Part shown: piece after piece, positions 34,220 through 42,640 of the stretch | Layout of the letters: each line of letters begins with the position of its first letter | How positions within the stretch are numbered: the first letter of the stretch is position 1 | From: Mycolicibacterium chlorophenolicum | GTDB lineage: Bacteria > Actinomycetota > Actinomycetes > Mycobacteriales > Mycobacteriaceae | Direction: 5' to 3' | NCBI RefSeq assembly: GCF_001044235.1 | Contig: NZ_JYNL01000069.1 | Coordinates: 603,643 to 667,642, forward strand | DNA length: 64,000 nt | Position numbers and translations under genes: made by a program | The notes under the pieces: model-generated | What the model was told of the DNA's origin: nothing | What the model saw: the letters and a program-made list of their open reading frames with translations, nothing else | The model's database searches: none

Positions 34220-36185
34220 TCAGAACATCTTCCCACTGCGGGCAAGTGGTTAACTCGTCTACCGAATGTGCGGTGCAGGGCAGGTGCGCGTGCGGACCGG
34301 TCGTGCCGCAGGTGCGGCGCTCGGACCCGAACTGGGTGCGGTACAGCTCGGCGTAGCGGCCGCCGCGGCCCAGCAGTTCGGTGTGCGTGCCGCGCTCCAC
34401 GATGCGGCCGTCCTCGACGACCAGGATCAGATCGGCGGCCCGGATGGTCGAGAGCCGGTGCGCGATCACCAGCGACGTGCGGCCGGCCAGCGCTTCGGCC
34501 AGCGCCTGCTGCACCTTGGCCTCCGACTCCGAGTCCAGCGACGCCGTGGCCTCGTCGAGCACGACGACGCGGGGCGCGGCCAGCAGCAGGCGCGCGATGG
34601 TCAGCCGCTGACGCTGCCCGCCGGACAGCCGGTATCCGCGCTCGCCGACCACGGTGTCGAGCCCGTCGGGCATGTCGGCGACGACCTCGTCGAGCCGGGC
34701 GCGCCGCAGCGCCTCCCAGATCTCGGCGTCGGTCGCCTCCGGGGCTGCGAGCGCGAGGTTGGCCCGGATCGATTCGTGGAACAGGTGCCCGTCCTGGGTG
34801 ACCATGCCGACGGTGTCCTTCAGCGACGGGAACGTCGCGTCGCGCACGTCGGCGCCGCCCAACCGGATCGCGCCGGAATCGACGTCGTAGAGCCGCGCCA
34901 GCAACGACGCCGTCGTCGACTTCCCGGCGCCTGACGACCCCACCAGGGCCACCATCTGGCCGGGGTGCGCGGTGAACGAGATGCCGTGCAGCACTTCGTC
35001 GCCGCCGCGGTCGTCCAGTTCGGTGACCTCCTCCAGCGAGGCCAGCGAGACCTTGTCGGCGGCCGGGTAGGAGAAGTGGACGTCGTCGAACTCCACGGTG
35101 ACCGGGCCGTCGGGGATCGCGACGGCGCCGGGCCGTTCGCGGATCAGCGGAACCAGGTCGAGCACCTCGAAGACACGCTCGAAACTGACGAGCGCCGTGG
35201 CGATCTCGACGCGGGCATTGGCGAGCGCGGTCAGCGGCGCGTACAGCCGGGTCAGCAGCAGCGCCAGCGACACGATCGCGCCGGCCTGCATCTGACCGCC
35301 CAGGGCCAGGGCGCCGCCGAGCCCGTAGACCAGCGCGAGCGCAAGCGCCGACATCAACGTCAGCGAGTTCATGAACGTCGCCTGCAGCATCGCGGTGCGC
35401 ACCCCGATGTCGCGCACCCGGCCCGCCCGCACGGCGAACTCGCGGGATTCGACGTCGGTGTCCCCGAACAGTTTGACCAGCGTGGCGCCGGGCGCGGAGA
35501 ACCGCTCGGTCATCTGCGTGTTCATCGTGGCGTTGTGGGCGGCGGCCTCGCGAGACAGCGTCGCCATCGCCGAGCCGATGCGCCGGGCCGGCAGGAGGAA
35601 CAGCGGCATCAACACCAGCGACACCAGCGTCACCTGCCAGGAGATGCTGATCATCACCGCGAGCGTCAGCGTCAGCGTGACGATGTTGGAGACGACCCCC
35701 GAGAGCGTGTCGGAGAACGCCCGCTGGGCGCCCATCACGTCGTTGCCCAGGCGGCTCACCAGCGCGCCGGTGCGGGTCCTGGTGAAGAACGCCACCGGCA
35801 TCCGCTGCACGTGGTCGAACACCGCCGTGCGCAGATCCAGGATCAGGCCCTCGCCGATCGTCGACGACAGCCACCGCGTCAGCAAAGACATCGCCGCCTC
35901 GGCGAGCGCCACCGCGGCGATCACCGCCGCCAGCAGCGCGACCACGCCCACGGTGCCGCCACCGGTGATCTCGTCGACCACGCGGCCGGCCAGCAGCGGC
36001 GTCGCCACCGTCAGCACCGCGCTCAGGACGCTGACCAGGAGGAACACCCACAGCATGCGGTGGTGCCGGCCGGCGAATCGCCAGATCCGCGCCAAGAGCC
36101 GACGGTCCGCCAGCGACCGCAGATCACCGCCCCGGGCATGCGTCTGCCGGTACAGCGACTGCCGGGCAACCGTTTCCAAGCTCAT
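34212..36185 (-). CDS. ABC exporter half-transporter, probable homodimer
   Basis: This 657-residue exporter has six membrane helices and a fully canonical NBD: VGSSGAGKSTT, VTQDGHLF, LSGGQRQR, VVLDEATASLD and IAHRLST. It carries an insert of about 20 residues before the NBD's first strand region (VSLASLEEVTELDDRGGDE) and a Cys/His-containing C-terminal tail. It is the first gene of the three-ABC operon. ATG 36185 is supported by TACGGT 6 nt upstream, a leaderless signature; the divergent channel gene starts 72 bp away. Whether it works alone or with the next two is open. Confidence 0.9.
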   Translation of the reverse strand: MSLETVARQSLYRQTHARGGDLRSLADRRLLARIWRFAGRHHRMLWVFLLVSVLSAVLTVATPLLAGRVVDEITGGGTVGVVALLAAVIAAVALAEAAMSLLTRWLSSTIGEGLILDLRTAVFDHVQRMPVAFFTRTRTGALVSRLGNDVMGAQRAFSDTLSGVVSNIVTLTLTLAVMISISWQVTLVSLVLMPLFLLPARRIGSAMATLSREAAAHNATMNTQMTERFSAPGATLVKLFGDTDVESREFAVRAGRVRDIGVRTAMLQATFMNSLTLMSALALALVYGLGGALALGGQMQAGAIVSLALLLTRLYAPLTALANARVEIATALVSFERVFEVLDLVPLIRERPGAVAIPDGPVTVEFDDVHFSYPAADKVSLASLEEVTELDDRGGDEVLHGISFTAHPGQMVALVGSSGAGKSTTASLLARLYDVDSGAIRLGGADVRDATFPSLKDTVGMVTQDGHLFHESIRANLALAAPEATDAEIWEALRRARLDEVVADMPDGLDTVVGERGYRLSGGQRQRLTIARLLLAAPRVVVLDEATASLDSESEAKVQQALAEALAGRTSLVIAHRLSTIRAADLILVVEDGRIVERGTHTELLGRGGRYAELYRTQFGSERRTCGTTGPHAHLPCTAHSVDELTTCPQWEDVLSG

Positions 36186-36191
36186 CTCATC

Positions 36192-36249
36192 ACCGTAGAA
36201 CCTCAACAATGGGTGAGGTCGAAGACTTCCCAGGCGGCCGGGATAGGGT
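36192..36249. promoter_or_regulatory. Divergent leaderless promoters, ABC operon and channel
   Basis: On the minus strand TACGGT (36197-36192) is 6 nt from the ATG of the ABC operon. On the plus strand TAGGGT (36244-36249) is 8 nt from the GTG at 36258. Both fit a TANNNT -10 box placing transcription start at or next to the start codon. No -35 boxes are obvious. Confidence 0.5.
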
Positions 36250-36257
36250 TCAGACCC

Positions 36258-37043
36258 GTGCCCGAGGTGACCGTGATGACCACGCCCGGCCCGGCGGTGG
36301 AGACGAAACTGCAGGCCTGGGAGCGGCGCGCCGAGTGGCCGCTGGCGCTCGCGGCCGTGCTGTTCCTCGCCGCCTACAGCGTCGAGGTCCTCGCCACGCC
36401 CGCCGGTGCGGCCGCCGTCGCGGTCCGAATCGTCAGCATCGCGTCATGGTTGATGTTCGTCGTCGACTACGCCGTCCGGCTCTGTCTCGCCGAGCAGCGG
36501 TGGCGGTGGTTCTCCCGTCACCTGTTCGATCTGGCGATCGTCGCCCTGCCCGTGCTGCGGCACCTGCGGCTGTTGCGCCTGGTCACGTTGATCACGGTGC
36601 TCAACCGCGCCGTCGGGCACGCCATCCGCGGTCGCGTGGTGATGTACACGGTCGGCGGCGCGGTGCTGCTGGTCTACGTCGCGTCGCTCGCCGTCCTGCA
36701 GAACGAGCGCGGCTACCCCGGCGCCCAGATCACCCACTTCGGCGAGGCGTTGTGGTGGGCGATGACGACGATCACCACGGTCGGCTACGGCGACCTGACG
36801 CCGGTGAGCCCCACCGGGCGGGTGATCGCCGTGCTGCTGATGATCGGCGGCATCAGCCTGCTGGGCTCGATCACCGCGACGCTCGCCTCGTGGATCGTGC
36901 AGCGCGTGGCCGACGAGGACACCGCGGCGCGCGTCGTGACCACCGAGCACATCGACGTCCTGGTGACCGAGATCCAGGAGCTGCGGGCCGAGGTACGGCG
37001 CCTCGGCGGCAGCTCCCGGCCCCGCGACGGGCTGGACGGGTAA
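36258..37043 (+). CDS. Voltage-gated-like potassium channel
   Basis: This 261-residue membrane protein has the potassium selectivity filter TVGYGD (residues 174-179) in ALWWAMTTITTVGYGDLTP, with an outer pore helix and a final inner helix. An S4-like segment has Arg at every third position (RHLRLLRLVTLITVLNR, residues 101-117), after three hydrophobic helices, so it has the Kv-type six-segment plan in short form. The C-terminus (about 225-261) is a short coiled tail. GTG 36258 is preferred for the TAGGGT box; ATG 36276 is an alternative. Confidence 0.88.
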   Translation: MPEVTVMTTPGPAVETKLQAWERRAEWPLALAAVLFLAAYSVEVLATPAGAAAVAVRIVSIASWLMFVVDYAVRLCLAEQRWRWFSRHLFDLAIVALPVLRHLRLLRLVTLITVLNRAVGHAIRGRVVMYTVGGAVLLVYVASLAVLQNERGYPGAQITHFGEALWWAMTTITTVGYGDLTPVSPTGRVIAVLLMIGGISLLGSITATLASWIVQRVADEDTAARVVTTEHIDVLVTEIQELRAEVRRLGGSSRPRDGLDG

Positions 37044-37092
37044 CGGGCCAGGGTCCCCCAGCTCGAGGCCCGCATCAGGCAAGATTGCGGGC

Positions 37093-37794
37093 ATGGACAG
37101 TGCAGTGGGCTCGCCCCGGGTGCTCGTGGTCGACGACGATCCCGACGTGCTCGCCTCCCTCGAGCGCGGCCTGCGGCTGTCCGGTTTCGACGTGTTCACC
37201 GCCGTCGACGGCGCCGAGGCCCTGCGCAGCGCCACCGAGACGCGCCCCGATGCGATCGTGCTCGACATCAACATGCCGGTGCTCGACGGCGTGTCCGTGG
37301 TGACCGCGCTGCGCGCGATGGACAACGACGTTCCGGTCTGTGTGCTGTCGGCGCGGTCGTCGGTCGACGACCGCGTCGCGGGGCTGGAGGCCGGCGCGGA
37401 CGACTACCTGGTCAAGCCGTTCGTGCTGGCCGAGCTGGTGGCCCGGGTGAAGGCGCTGCTGCGGCGGCGCGGATCGACGGCGACGTTCTCGTCGGAGACC
37501 ATCACCGTCGGCCCGCTCGAGGTCGACATCCCTGGCCGGCGCGCCCGCGTCGACGGCGTCGACGTCGACCTGACCAAGCGCGAGTTCGATCTGCTGGCGG
37601 TGCTCGCCGAACACAAGACCGCGGTGCTGTCCCGCGCGCAGCTGCTCGAGCTGGTGTGGGGCTACGACTTCGCCGCCGACACCAACGTCGTCGACGTCTT
37701 CATCGGCTATCTGCGGCGCAAGCTGGAGGCCAATGGCGCGCCGCGCCTGCTGCACACGGTCCGCGGCGTCGGATTCGTCCTGCGACAGCAGTGA
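37093..37794 (+). CDS. prrA: Response regulator PrrA
   Basis: This 233-residue OmpR/PhoB-type regulator has a receiver domain with acidic pocket DDDP and phosphoacceptor Asp58 (VLDINMP), the switch Ser in VLSARSS and the Lys in LVKPF. The winged-helix DNA-binding domain (about 135-233) contains LTKREFDLLAVLAEH and the C-terminal VRGVGFVLRQ. Name and order with the downstream kinase match Rv0903c-Rv0902c. PrrAB responds to nitrogen, oxygen and early intracellular conditions in mycobacteria. ATG 37093 is 33 bp plus one gene upstream of prrB in one operon. Confidence 0.95.
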   Translation: MDSAVGSPRVLVVDDDPDVLASLERGLRLSGFDVFTAVDGAEALRSATETRPDAIVLDINMPVLDGVSVVTALRAMDNDVPVCVLSARSSVDDRVAGLEAGADDYLVKPFVLAELVARVKALLRRRGSTATFSSETITVGPLEVDIPGRRARVDGVDVDLTKREFDLLAVLAEHKTAVLSRAQLLELVWGYDFAADTNVVDVFIGYLRRKLEANGAPRLLHTVRGVGFVLRQQ

Positions 37795-37827
37795 TGAGCG
37801 CTTGCGCGAAGAACCGGCGGCAGTAGC

Positions 37828-39171
37828 GTGATCGCCCTGTCCCGCATCTTCCGGCGCACACCGTCGCTGCGCACGCGGGTCGCGTTCGCCACCGCCATCG
37901 CCGCGGCGATCGTCGTCGGCATCGTCGGCACCGTCGTGTGGGTCGGCATCACCCAGGATCGCAAGGAACGCCTCGACCGCCGTCTCGACGAGGCGGCCGG
38001 ATTCGCGATCCCGTTCCTGCCGCGCGGCCTCGACGAGATCCCGCCGTCGCCCAACGACCAGGACGCCGTGATCACCGTGCGCCGCGGCGACGGCCAGGTG
38101 ACGTCCAACAGCAAGGTCGTGCTGCCCGAGCTGGAGCCCGGCTACGCCGACACCTACGTCGACGGGGTGCGCTACCGGGTGCGCACCGTGCTGCTGTCCA
38201 CCCCGGAGCCGATGTCCGTCGCAGTCGGCGCCACCTACGACGCGACGATCACCGACACCAACAACCTGCACCGGCGGGTGCTGATCATCTGCACGCTGGC
38301 GGTGGGTGCGGCCACGTTCGGCGGCTGGCTGCTCGCGGCGTTCGCGGTGCGCCCGTTCAAAAGGCTGGCCCAACAGACCCGCCAGATCGACGCCGGCGAC
38401 GAGGCCCCCGACATCGACATCCGCGGCGCCACCGAGGCCGTCGAGATCGCCGACGCGATCAAGGGCCTCGTCGGGCGCGTCTGGGAGGAGCAGGGCCGGA
38501 CCAAAGCGGCGCTGGCGTCGGCGCGCGACTTCGCGTCGGTGTCGGCGCACGAGCTGCGCACCCCGCTCACCGCGATGCGCACCAACCTCGAGGTGCTCGC
38601 GACGCTGGACCTCGGCGAGGAGCAGCGCAAGGAGGTCGTCGGCGATGTGATCCGCACCCAGACCCGCATCGAGGCGACACTCGGCGCGCTGGAGCGGCTC
38701 GCTCAGGGGGAACTGTCCACCGAGGACGACCACGTGCCCGTCGACATCACCGAGCTGCTCGACCGGGCCGCCCATGACGCGATGCGCGTCTACCCCGACC
38801 TCGAGGTGTCCCTGGTGCCGGCGCCGACGGTGATCATCGTCGGGCTGCCCGCCGGCCTGCGCCTGGCGGTCGACAACGCGATCGCCAACGCGGTCAAGCA
38901 CGGCGGCGCCACCCGCGTGCAGCTCTCGGCGGTCAGTTCGCGCGCCGGGGTCGAGATCGCGATCGACGACGACGGCGTCGGGGTGCCCGAGGAGGAGCGC
39001 CGGGTCGTGTTCGAGCGGTTCTCCCGCGGCTCCACGGCGTCGCACTCGGGCTCGGGGTTGGGGCTGGCCCTGGTGGCGCAGCAGGCCGAATTGCACGGCG
39101 GCACCGCATCATTGGAGGCGAGTCCCCTCGGCGGGGCGCGGCTGCTGCTTCGCCTGCCCGGCCCGCGCTAG
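37828..39171 (+). CDS. prrB: Sensor histidine kinase PrrB
   Basis: This 447-residue kinase has an N-terminal membrane helix (about 18-40), an extracytoplasmic sensor (about 45-150), a second helix (about 151-172), a HAMP segment, the dimerisation domain with phosphoacceptor His241 (SVSAHELRTPLTAM), and an HATPase domain with N-box DNAIANAVKHG and G-boxes DDDGVGV and GSGLGLALV. It should phosphorylate PrrA. The GTG start lies 33 bp after prrA. A long palindrome (39176-39240) separates its end from the convergent FKBP gene. Confidence 0.95.
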   Translation: MIALSRIFRRTPSLRTRVAFATAIAAAIVVGIVGTVVWVGITQDRKERLDRRLDEAAGFAIPFLPRGLDEIPPSPNDQDAVITVRRGDGQVTSNSKVVLPELEPGYADTYVDGVRYRVRTVLLSTPEPMSVAVGATYDATITDTNNLHRRVLIICTLAVGAATFGGWLLAAFAVRPFKRLAQQTRQIDAGDEAPDIDIRGATEAVEIADAIKGLVGRVWEEQGRTKAALASARDFASVSAHELRTPLTAMRTNLEVLATLDLGEEQRKEVVGDVIRTQTRIEATLGALERLAQGELSTEDDHVPVDITELLDRAAHDAMRVYPDLEVSLVPAPTVIIVGLPAGLRLAVDNAIANAVKHGGATRVQLSAVSSRAGVEIAIDDDGVGVPEEERRVVFERFSRGSTASHSGSGLGLALVAQQAELHGGTASLEASPLGGARLLLRLPGPR

Positions 39172-39175
39172 TTCT

Positions 39176-39240
39176 CCGCCGAAACTGCATTCCACGCGCC
39201 GTTTCTGGCGTTCTGGCCGCGCGGAATACAGTTTCGGCGG
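39176..39240. repeat. Dispersed palindromic element, family 2, copy B
   Basis: Arms 39176-39197 and 39219-39240 pair at 20 of 22 positions. The arms match those of the copy at 15183-15245 (shared core CGCCGAAACTGTATTCCGCG) while the loops differ. It sits in the 73-bp gap between prrB and the convergent FKBP gene and should form a hairpin on both strands. Confidence 0.8.
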
Positions 39241-39244
39241 CGGG

Positions 39245-39607
39245 TCAGCGGGTGCCCAGAAGGTCGATGACGAAGATCAGCGTCTTGCCCGACAGCCGGT
39301 GCCCGCCGCCGGCGGGACCGTAGGCCTGCTCCGGCGGGATGGTGAGCTTGCGACGGCCACCGACCTTCATGCCGGGGATGCCGTCCTGCCAGCCCTGGAT
39401 GAGTCCGCGCAGCGGGAACTCGATGGACTCACCGCGGTTCCAGGAGCTGTCGAACTCCTCCCCGGTGTCGAACTCGACGCCGAGGTAGTGCACCTCCACG
39501 TTGGCGCCCGGCACCGCCTCCGGACCGTCGCCCACGACGAGGTCTTCGATCACCAGCTCGGTGGGCGGCGGGCCTTCGGGGAAGTCGATCTCGGGTTTGG
39601 TAGCCAT
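39245..39607 (-). CDS. FKBP-type peptidyl-prolyl isomerase
   Basis: This 120-residue protein is a single FKBP domain: VEVHYLGVEFDTGEEFDSSW, the Leu-Ile-x-Gly-Trp segment LRGLIQGWQDGIPGMKVGG, IPPEQAYG and FVIDLL. These supply the usual active-site aromatics (Tyr, Phe, Trp). No signal peptide is present, so it is cytosolic. ATG 39607 is supported by TAGGGT 7 nt upstream (39620-39615), a leaderless pattern; a GTG at 39616 is less likely. Confidence 0.93.
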   Translation of the reverse strand: MATKPEIDFPEGPPPTELVIEDLVVGDGPEAVPGANVEVHYLGVEFDTGEEFDSSWNRGESIEFPLRGLIQGWQDGIPGMKVGGRRKLTIPPEQAYGPAGGGHRLSGKTLIFVIDLLGTR

Positions 39608-39617
39608 GACGGCCACC

Positions 39618-40370
39618 CTAGACCGCCGACCGGACCTCCTCGGGCTGCAACCACTCGGTCGGGCGCAGCAGCACCACCTCGGGCACGATGCAGGCCGCCG
39701 ACAGCCGAGTCGTCATCCGCACCACCTCCGCCACATCGCGCGGGGTGATCATCGTCGACGCTGCGATCGCGTCCCGGTAGCTGTCGGCCATCGGGGTGTC
39801 CACCAGGCCCGGACAGATCGCGGTGGCCTTGATGCCCGACGTCGAGAGCTCGTCGTGCAGCGCTTCGGTGAACCCCACCACGGCGGCCTTGGTCGCCGAG
39901 TACGACGACAGCGTGGCCTCGCCGCGCTTACCGGCGTTCGATGCCGTGTTGACGATCTGCGCCCGACCACGTTGGCGGACAGCCTCTTCGAGCAGCGGCT
40001 GACACTTGGCGGTCAGTAGCACGACGGCGCGGATGTTGACCGCCAGCTGAGCGTCGAGGAAGTCGGCGGTGATGTCGCCGACCTGCCGGTTGCCGGCGAT
40101 ACCGGCATTGTTGACCAGCAGGTCCAACGACCCGTGTTCGGCGGCGTGGAACGCGACGACCTCGTCGAGGAACGCCTCCTCGGCCACCGACCCGGCGAGC
40201 GTGCGCACGGCGGGGCCCTTCGCCGCGGCGACCGTCGCCGCCGCGGCCTCGAGCTTGGCGGGGTCGCGGCCCACCATCGTCACCGCGAAGCCTTCCTCCC
40301 GCAGAGCCGCCGCGATCGCCACGCCGATGCCTCCGGACGCCCCGGTCACCAGGGCACTACGCACAGTCAC
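39618..40370 (-). CDS. Short-chain dehydrogenase/reductase
   Basis: This 250-residue classical SDR has the cofactor motif TGASGGIG, the NNAG motif (LLVNNAGIAG), the catalytic Ser in IVNTASNAGKRG, and the YxxxK pair (SSYSATKAAV). PGLVDTPMA follows, as in the family. Arg in the MVGRDPAKL strand suggests NADP preference. GTG 40370 is used; GTG 40364 is 2 codons later. It lies 10 nt before the FKBP gene and is divergent from DUF2630. Substrate is unknown. Confidence 0.9.
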   Translation of the reverse strand: MTVRSALVTGASGGIGVAIAAALREEGFAVTMVGRDPAKLEAAAATVAAAKGPAVRTLAGSVAEEAFLDEVVAFHAAEHGSLDLLVNNAGIAGNRQVGDITADFLDAQLAVNIRAVVLLTAKCQPLLEEAVRQRGRAQIVNTASNAGKRGEATLSSYSATKAAVVGFTEALHDELSTSGIKATAICPGLVDTPMADSYRDAIAASTMITPRDVAEVVRMTTRLSAACIVPEVVLLRPTEWLQPEEVRSAV

Positions 40371-40407
40371 CCGATCATTAGATCCCGCCGGGGGGCAGAC
40401 TGTAGGC

Positions 40408-40656
40408 GTGGCCATCGACGAAGACATCCTCGCCCAGGTGAACCAGCTCGTCGCGGAGGAGAAGGAACTCCGCGACAAGCTGCAGCATCACGAGATCGAC
40501 GAGTCCGAAGAGCATCAGCGGCTGCGCGCCGTCGAGGTTCAGCTCGACCAGTGCTGGGATCTGCTGCGCCAGCGCCGCGCGCTGCGCGAGACCGGCGGCG
40601 ACCCCGGCGCCGCCCAGGTGCGGCCCGCCGACGAGGTCGAGGGCTACCTGAACTGA
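40408..40656 (+). CDS. DUF2630 small helical protein, Rv0898c type
   Basis: This 82-residue protein is almost wholly helical and charged (NQLVAEEKELRDKLQ, LRAVEVQLDQCWDLLRQRR), a DUF2630 member. It contains a conserved Trp-Asp-Leu-Leu-Arg-Gln-Arg-Arg core. Function is unknown. The order DUF2630 then FAD-oxidoreductase matches Rv0898c-Rv0897c. Its stop overlaps the apparent start of the next gene in CTGA. Confidence 0.85.
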   Translation: MAIDEDILAQVNQLVAEEKELRDKLQHHEIDESEEHQRLRAVEVQLDQCWDLLRQRRALRETGGDPGAAQVRPADEVEGYLN

Positions 40657-42221
40657 GCGCTCGCACCGACACCCGGGTCGACGCCGTCATCGTCGGCGGC
40701 GGACACAACGGTCTGGTGGCCGCGGGCTACCTGGCCAGAGCGGGCCGTCGGGTGCGGGTGCTGGAACGACTCGATCATGTCGGCGGTGCGGCCGTGTCGA
40801 CGCACGCCTTCGAGGGGGTCGACGCCCGGCTGTCGCGGTACTCCTACCTGGTGAGCCTGCTGCCGCAGCGCATCGTCGACGATCTCGGCGCCCGGATCCG
40901 GCTGGTGCGCCGGCGGTATTCGTCCTACACCCCCGACCCGGCCACCGGCGGCCGGACCGGACTGCTGGTGGGGCCGGAGTCGACGTTCGGTGCGATCGGC
41001 GCCGCGACCGACGAGGCGCGGTTCGACGAGTTCTACCGGCGCTGCCGTGCCATGACGACGCACGTCTGGCCGACGCTGACCGAACCGCTGCGTACCCGCT
41101 CCGAGATGCGCCGCGACGTCATCGCCGCCGGCGGCCACGACGCGGAGGCGGCGTGGCGGGCCATCGTCGACCGTCCGATCGGCGAGGCGATCACGTCCGC
41201 GGTGCGCAGTGACCTCGTTCGCGGGGTGATGGCCACCGACGCGTTGATCGGCACGTTCGCGGCCCTCGACGACGCGTCGCTGCGGCAGAACGTGTGCTTC
41301 CTCTACCACCTCGTCGGCGGCGGGAGCGGCGACTGGGACGTGCCGATCGGCGGGATGGGTGCGGTGACCGGCGCGCTGGCGGCGGCCGCGGCCGGCTTCG
41401 GGGCGGACATCGTCACCGGCGCCGAGGTGGAGTCGATCACTCCCGACGGCGAGGTGCACTACCGGCACGGCGGCGCCGAGCATCGAGTAGTCGCCGACCG
41501 GGTTCTGGCGAATGTCACGCCGGCCGTGCTGGCGCGGCTGCTGGGCGAACCCGTCCCCGACGTGGCGCCCGGTGCCCAGGTGAAGGTGAACCTGATGCTG
41601 CGCCGGCTGCCGCGACTGCGGGATGAGAGCGTGGCCCCGGAGCAGGCTTTCGGCGGGACGTTCCACATCAACGAGAGCTACGCCCAACTCGACTCCGCCT
41701 ACCGGCAGGCCGCCGGAGGTGCTGTGCCCGAACCTCTTCCCTGCGAGATCTACTGCCACTCGCTGGCCGACCCGACGATCCTGTCCGACGAGTTGCGTGA
41801 GGCGGGCGCGCAGACGCTCACCGTCTTCGGACTGCACACACCGCATGGACTGACGGCGTCGGGTGCGCCCGACCGGACGCGTGACGCACTCACCTCCGCG
41901 GTGCTGACGTCACTGAATTCGGTTCTGGCCGAACCTGTTCAGGACGTGCTCATGGAGGACGCGGCGGGCCGGCTGTGCATCGAGACGAAGACGACGGCGG
42001 ATCTCGAGGACGCGCTGGGCATGACGAACGGCAACATCTTCCACGGGTCACTGTCGTGGCCGTTCGCCGAGGACGACGAACCCCTCGCAACGTCGGCGCA
42101 GCGGTGGGGCGTCGCCACCGCGCATGACCGAATCCTGCTGTGCGGGTCGGGTTCTCGTCGCGGTGGTGCCGTGTCGGGGATCGGCGGGCACAACGCCGCG
42201 ATGGCGGTTCTGGAGGCTTAG
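40653..42221 (+). CDS. FAD-dependent oxidoreductase, Rv0897c type (phytoene-desaturase-like)
   Basis: This protein of about 522 residues has an N-terminal FAD-binding fold (AVIVGGGHNGLVAAGYLARAG, then RVRVLERLDHVGGAA) and the C-terminal GGHNAAM of carotenoid/phytoene desaturase-like flavoproteins. The reading frame has no ATG, GTG or TTG in the right place. The FAD motif starts 12 residues after a CTG at 40653 that overlaps the DUF2630 stop (CTGA), with GAGGG 9 nt upstream; the next upstream GTG would add about 35 Arg-rich residues. Function is unassigned; synteny gives Rv0897c. Confidence 0.85.
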   Translation: MSARTDTRVDAVIVGGGHNGLVAAGYLARAGRRVRVLERLDHVGGAAVSTHAFEGVDARLSRYSYLVSLLPQRIVDDLGARIRLVRRRYSSYTPDPATGGRTGLLVGPESTFGAIGAATDEARFDEFYRRCRAMTTHVWPTLTEPLRTRSEMRRDVIAAGGHDAEAAWRAIVDRPIGEAITSAVRSDLVRGVMATDALIGTFAALDDASLRQNVCFLYHLVGGGSGDWDVPIGGMGAVTGALAAAAAGFGADIVTGAEVESITPDGEVHYRHGGAEHRVVADRVLANVTPAVLARLLGEPVPDVAPGAQVKVNLMLRRLPRLRDESVAPEQAFGGTFHINESYAQLDSAYRQAAGGAVPEPLPCEIYCHSLADPTILSDELREAGAQTLTVFGLHTPHGLTASGAPDRTRDALTSAVLTSLNSVLAEPVQDVLMEDAAGRLCIETKTTADLEDALGMTNGNIFHGSLSWPFAEDDEPLATSAQRWGVATAHDRILLCGSGSRRGGAVSGIGGHNAAMAVLEA

Positions 42222-42640
42222 CCGCCGGCCAGCTTGTCGAGCAGGGCGCGCAGCGTCAGAAGGTCGGCGTCGTCCAGCGTGGTGAGCACGTCGGGAGCCG
42301 GATCGCGCACAGCGTCGATTCTGCCCACCACCTCGCGGCCCGCGTCGGTCAGCGACACCACTTTGCAGCGCCGGTTCTGCGGGTTCACCTCGCGCACCAC
42401 CAACCCGCGGTCCTCGAGGTCGTTGACCGCGACGGTCGCTGCCGGGGCGTCGATGGTGGCCGCGGCGGCGAGTTCCTTGACGGTCATCGGAGCGCGGCTG
42501 AGCCGCTTGAGGATTCGGATCCGGCTGAACGGCAACCCGGACTGCTCGACCACCGCCCGCTTCCACCCGTCGCGGTGATCCATCACCAGCGACGACAGGG
42601 CGCGCCACACGGTGTCAGCGAGGCCGTCGTCACCGGACAT
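42218..42640 (-). CDS. MarR-family transcriptional regulator
   Basis: This 140-residue protein has a winged helix-turn-helix (about 35-100: SRIRILKRLSRAPMTVKELA, then LVVREVNPQNRRCKVVSLTD) flanked by dimerisation helices. It is the second gene after the DHA2 exporter, overlapping it by 11 nt, so the operon would be self-regulated. A TTCACA-N7-TGTGAA palindrome over the exporter start is the likely operator. It shares TTAG stops with the convergent FAD oxidoreductase gene. Confidence 0.9.
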   Translation of the reverse strand: MSGDDGLADTVWRALSSLVMDHRDGWKRAVVEQSGLPFSRIRILKRLSRAPMTVKELAAAATIDAPAATVAVNDLEDRGLVVREVNPQNRRCKVVSLTDAGREVVGRIDAVRDPAPDVLTTLDDADLLTLRALLDKLAGG

